Shown here: piece after piece, positions 62,382 to 64,000 of the stretch
Layout of the letters: each line of letters opens with the position of its first letter
Numbering within the stretch: position 1 is the first letter of the stretch
Source: Streptomyces parvus
GTDB lineage: Bacteria; Actinomycetota; Actinomycetes; Streptomycetales; Streptomycetaceae
Assembly (NCBI RefSeq): GCF_014648875.1
Contig: NZ_BMRY01000001.1
Span: 665,304-729,303, forward strand
Length of the DNA stretch: 64,000 bases
Direction of reading: 5' to 3'
Notes under the pieces: model-generated
Seen by the model: the letters and a program-made list of their open reading frames with translations, nothing else
What the model was told of the DNA's origin: nothing
Databases searched by the model: none
Program-made: the position numbers and the translations under genes

Positions 62382-63335
62382 TCAGTCCGGCAGCAGGTTT
62401 CCCCGCCGCGAGAGCAGGAAGCGCTTGAAGGCGGCGACCGGCGGGGTGTCGGGGTGTCCGTCCAGCCAGGCGACGCCGATCTCGCGGGCCGCGCGCGGGG
62501 CCGTCACCGTCAGCTCGACGACCCCGGGGCGGGCGACGGCGGGCGGCGGCAGCAGCGCCACCCCGAGTCCGGCGGCGACCAGCCCGCGCAGGGTCTCCGC
62601 CTCCTCGCCCTCGAAGGCTACGCGCGGGGTGAAGCCCGCCTCGGCGCAGAGGTCGTCGGTGATCCGGCGCAGCCCGTAACCGGGCTCCAGCGTCACGAAC
62701 GTCTCGTCGGCGGCCTCCGCGAGGCGGATCCGGCGGCGGGCAGCGAGGCGGTGGTCGTCGGGGACCACGAGGCGCAGCCGCTGTTCGTCGAGGCGGCGCG
62801 TGACCAGGTCGGGGGCGTCGGGCACGGGTGAGGTGAGGCAGAGGTCGAGGCCGCCCGCGCGGAGCCGTTCGATCATGGCCTCGCCGTAGTTCTGCACGAG
62901 CTGGAAGCGGACCCTCGGGTGGTCGGCCCGGAACGCGCGGATCAGGGCGGGCACGGTCTCGGAGCCCATCGTGTGCAGGAAGCCGAAGGAGACCCGGCCC
63001 GCCGTCGGGTCGGCGTCCGCCCGGACCGAGTCGGCGGCCTTCTCCACCTCGGCCAGGGCGCGTTCGGCCGAGCCGAGGAAGGTGCGGCCCGCCGGGGTGA
63101 GCGAGACGGTGCGGCCCTTGCGGGCGAACAGGGCGACGCCCAGGTCCGCTTCGAGCCGGACCATGGCCCGGGAGAGCGTGGACTGCGGGACGCCCAGCTC
63201 ATGTGCGGCGCGGGTCACATGCTCGTGCCGGGCGACCGCCTCGAAGTACGCCAGGCGGGGCGCGAGCACGGCCCGGATGTCTTCTTCGTAACTACTCGGT
63301 GACAGCCGAGGCCCTGAGCTGCGTTCATGCGCCAT
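62382..63335 (-). CDS. LysR-family transcriptional regulator
   Basis: The 317 residues have the HTH at about 28-85 (RLAYFEAVARHEHVTRAAHE, GVPQSTLSRAMVRLEADLGV) and an effector domain (RVSFGFLHTMGSETVPALIR). The ATG at 63335 is chosen over an in-frame ATG nine codons upstream because translation from it begins at the normal position before the HTH. It is divergent from the MFS gene at the right edge across 62 bases, the usual layout for a LysR activator or repressor of an efflux pump. Confidence 0.88.
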   Translation of the reverse strand: MAHERSSGPRLSPSSYEEDIRAVLAPRLAYFEAVARHEHVTRAAHELGVPQSTLSRAMVRLEADLGVALFARKGRTVSLTPAGRTFLGSAERALAEVEKAADSVRADADPTAGRVSFGFLHTMGSETVPALIRAFRADHPRVRFQLVQNYGEAMIERLRAGGLDLCLTSPVPDAPDLVTRRLDEQRLRLVVPDDHRLAARRRIRLAEAADETFVTLEPGYGLRRITDDLCAEAGFTPRVAFEGEEAETLRGLVAAGLGVALLPPPAVARPGVVELTVTAPRAAREIGVAWLDGHPDTPPVAAFKRFLLSRRGNLLPD

Positions 63336-63397
63336 GGGATTGATTATCGCAGTTTCGTGCATTGGACGCATGAAACCCGCGGGTCTACTTTCGACGT

Positions 63398-64000
63398 ATG
63401 CCTCCCGCCGATACCGGGGCATCCACCGTCGTGGTGGGTGCCTCTGCCCCGTCGTCCCCCGTCACCACCACTGCCGCGCCGGCCGCCGCCACCCATGAGC
63501 GCCTGGAGCCCGGCCGCCCCGGCTACCGCCGGATGAGCTTCGCCCTCTTCGCCGCCGGTGTCGCGGCGTTCGCCCTCCTCTACTCCACCCAGGCCCTGCT
63601 GCCCGCCGTCTCCGCCTCGTTCGACGCCACCGCCGCACAGGCGAGCTGGACCGTCTCGGCGGCGACCGGGGCACTGGCCCTGTTCGTCCTCCCGCTGAGC
63701 GCGCTCTCGGAGCGGTTCGGGCGGCGGCAGATGATGACGGCGTCGCTGGCAATCGCGGTACTGGTCGGGCTGCTGGTGCCCCTCGCCCCGTCGATGGCCG
63801 CGCTGATCGCGCTGCGCGCCGTCCAGGGTGCGGCGCTGGCCGGGCTGCCGGCCTCCGCGATGGCGTATCTCGCGGAGGAGGTGCGGCCCAAGGCGCTGAT
63901 CGCCGCGATCGGGCTGTTCGTCGCGGGCAACAGCATCGGCGGGATGAGCGGCCGCATCCTCACCGGCTGGGTCGCCCAGGCCTGGGGCTGGCGCGCCGCG
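63398..64000 (+). CDS. MFS transporter, N-terminal part (continues beyond window)
   Basis: 201 codons are visible from an ATG at 63398. A Pro/Ala/Thr-rich tail of about 45 residues is followed by FALFAAGVAAFALLYSTQAL, LSALSERFGRRQMMTASLAI (motif A) and ALRAVQGAALAGLPASAMAY, then GNSIGGMSGRILTGWVAQAW (motif C-like), so it belongs to the DHA1 drug-efflux group of the YnfM type. It is divergent from the LysR gene, its likely regulator. Confidence 0.88.
   Translation, partial: MPPADTGASTVVVGASAPSSPVTTTAAPAAATHERLEPGRPGYRRMSFALFAAGVAAFALLYSTQALLPAVSASFDATAAQASWTVSAATGALALFVLPLSALSERFGRRQMMTASLAIAVLVGLLVPLAPSMAALIALRAVQGAALAGLPASAMAYLAEEVRPKALIAAIGLFVAGNSIGGMSGRILTGWVAQAWGWRAA

Noticed and set aside
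59646..62831. 1061-codon plus-strand open frame across add, the hydrolase and the LysR gene
   Set aside because: It is a shadow of four well-supported genes in other frames and has no recognisable domain.

Overview
The window is chromosomal DNA from a Streptomyces (high-GC actinomycete). The evidence is uniformly high GC, near-saturated G/C at third codon positions, frequent GTG starts, four-base ATGA/GTGA gene overlaps, mycothiol metabolism (mca), and the afsQ1-afsQ2/sigQ locus known from S. coelicolor. From memory, the gene order from mca through metB, hutH, pccB, accA2, deoC and afsQ to add runs parallel to the S. coelicolor core region around SCO4900-SCO4967. No tRNA, rRNA, insertion sequence, prophage or CRISPR array is visible.

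Layout. Bases 1-4835 hold the right-hand end of what looks like a small specialised-metabolite cluster: a flavin/F420-type oxidoreductase fragment, an MFS exporter, a methyltransferase, a P450 with an altered I-helix and an ATP-grasp ligase. A 1072-residue STAND/TPR protein follows. Bases 8.3-25.1 kb are housekeeping: mca, greA, an ABC-2 exporter, ilvA, MarR, a degenerate sigma-like pair, metB, an MFS/LysR divergent pair, msrA, a ClgR-like regulator and gdhA. Bases 25.1-36 kb carry signalling and envelope genes: a PAS-SpoIIE phosphatase, an L,D-transpeptidase lipoprotein, a LAxTG surface protein, hutH, a GAF-GGDEF diguanylate cyclase, an enoyl-CoA hydratase, a class III nucleotide cyclase and birA. 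Bases 36.2-41.6 kb encode propionyl/acyl-CoA carboxylase (beta, epsilon and biotinylated alpha subunits) beside the biotin ligase.

From 45.7 to 60.7 kb the genes add up to a nucleoside-degradation pathway: adenosine deaminase, purine nucleoside phosphorylase, a phosphosugar mutase (probable phosphopentomutase), deoxyribose-phosphate aldolase and a paired aldehyde dehydrogenase. Three separate promoters of this set (PNP, deoC, add) carry the identical palindrome CTACGCGCGTAG immediately upstream of a -10-like hexamer, with the start codon about 7 nt downstream. This suggests one regulon with leaderless transcripts. A DeoR-family and a TetR-family regulator sit nearby. The sigQ/afsQ1-afsQ2 signalling locus lies between, with a perfect GTCAC-N6-GTCAC AfsQ1-type box in the divergent promoter region.

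Other structure: a Streptomyces-type intergenic repeat is present in three copies, there are several tandem and direct repeats, many strong hairpin terminators, and a C/G-rich repeated tract downstream of and inside sigQ. The window ends inside a second MFS gene divergent from a LysR regulator.
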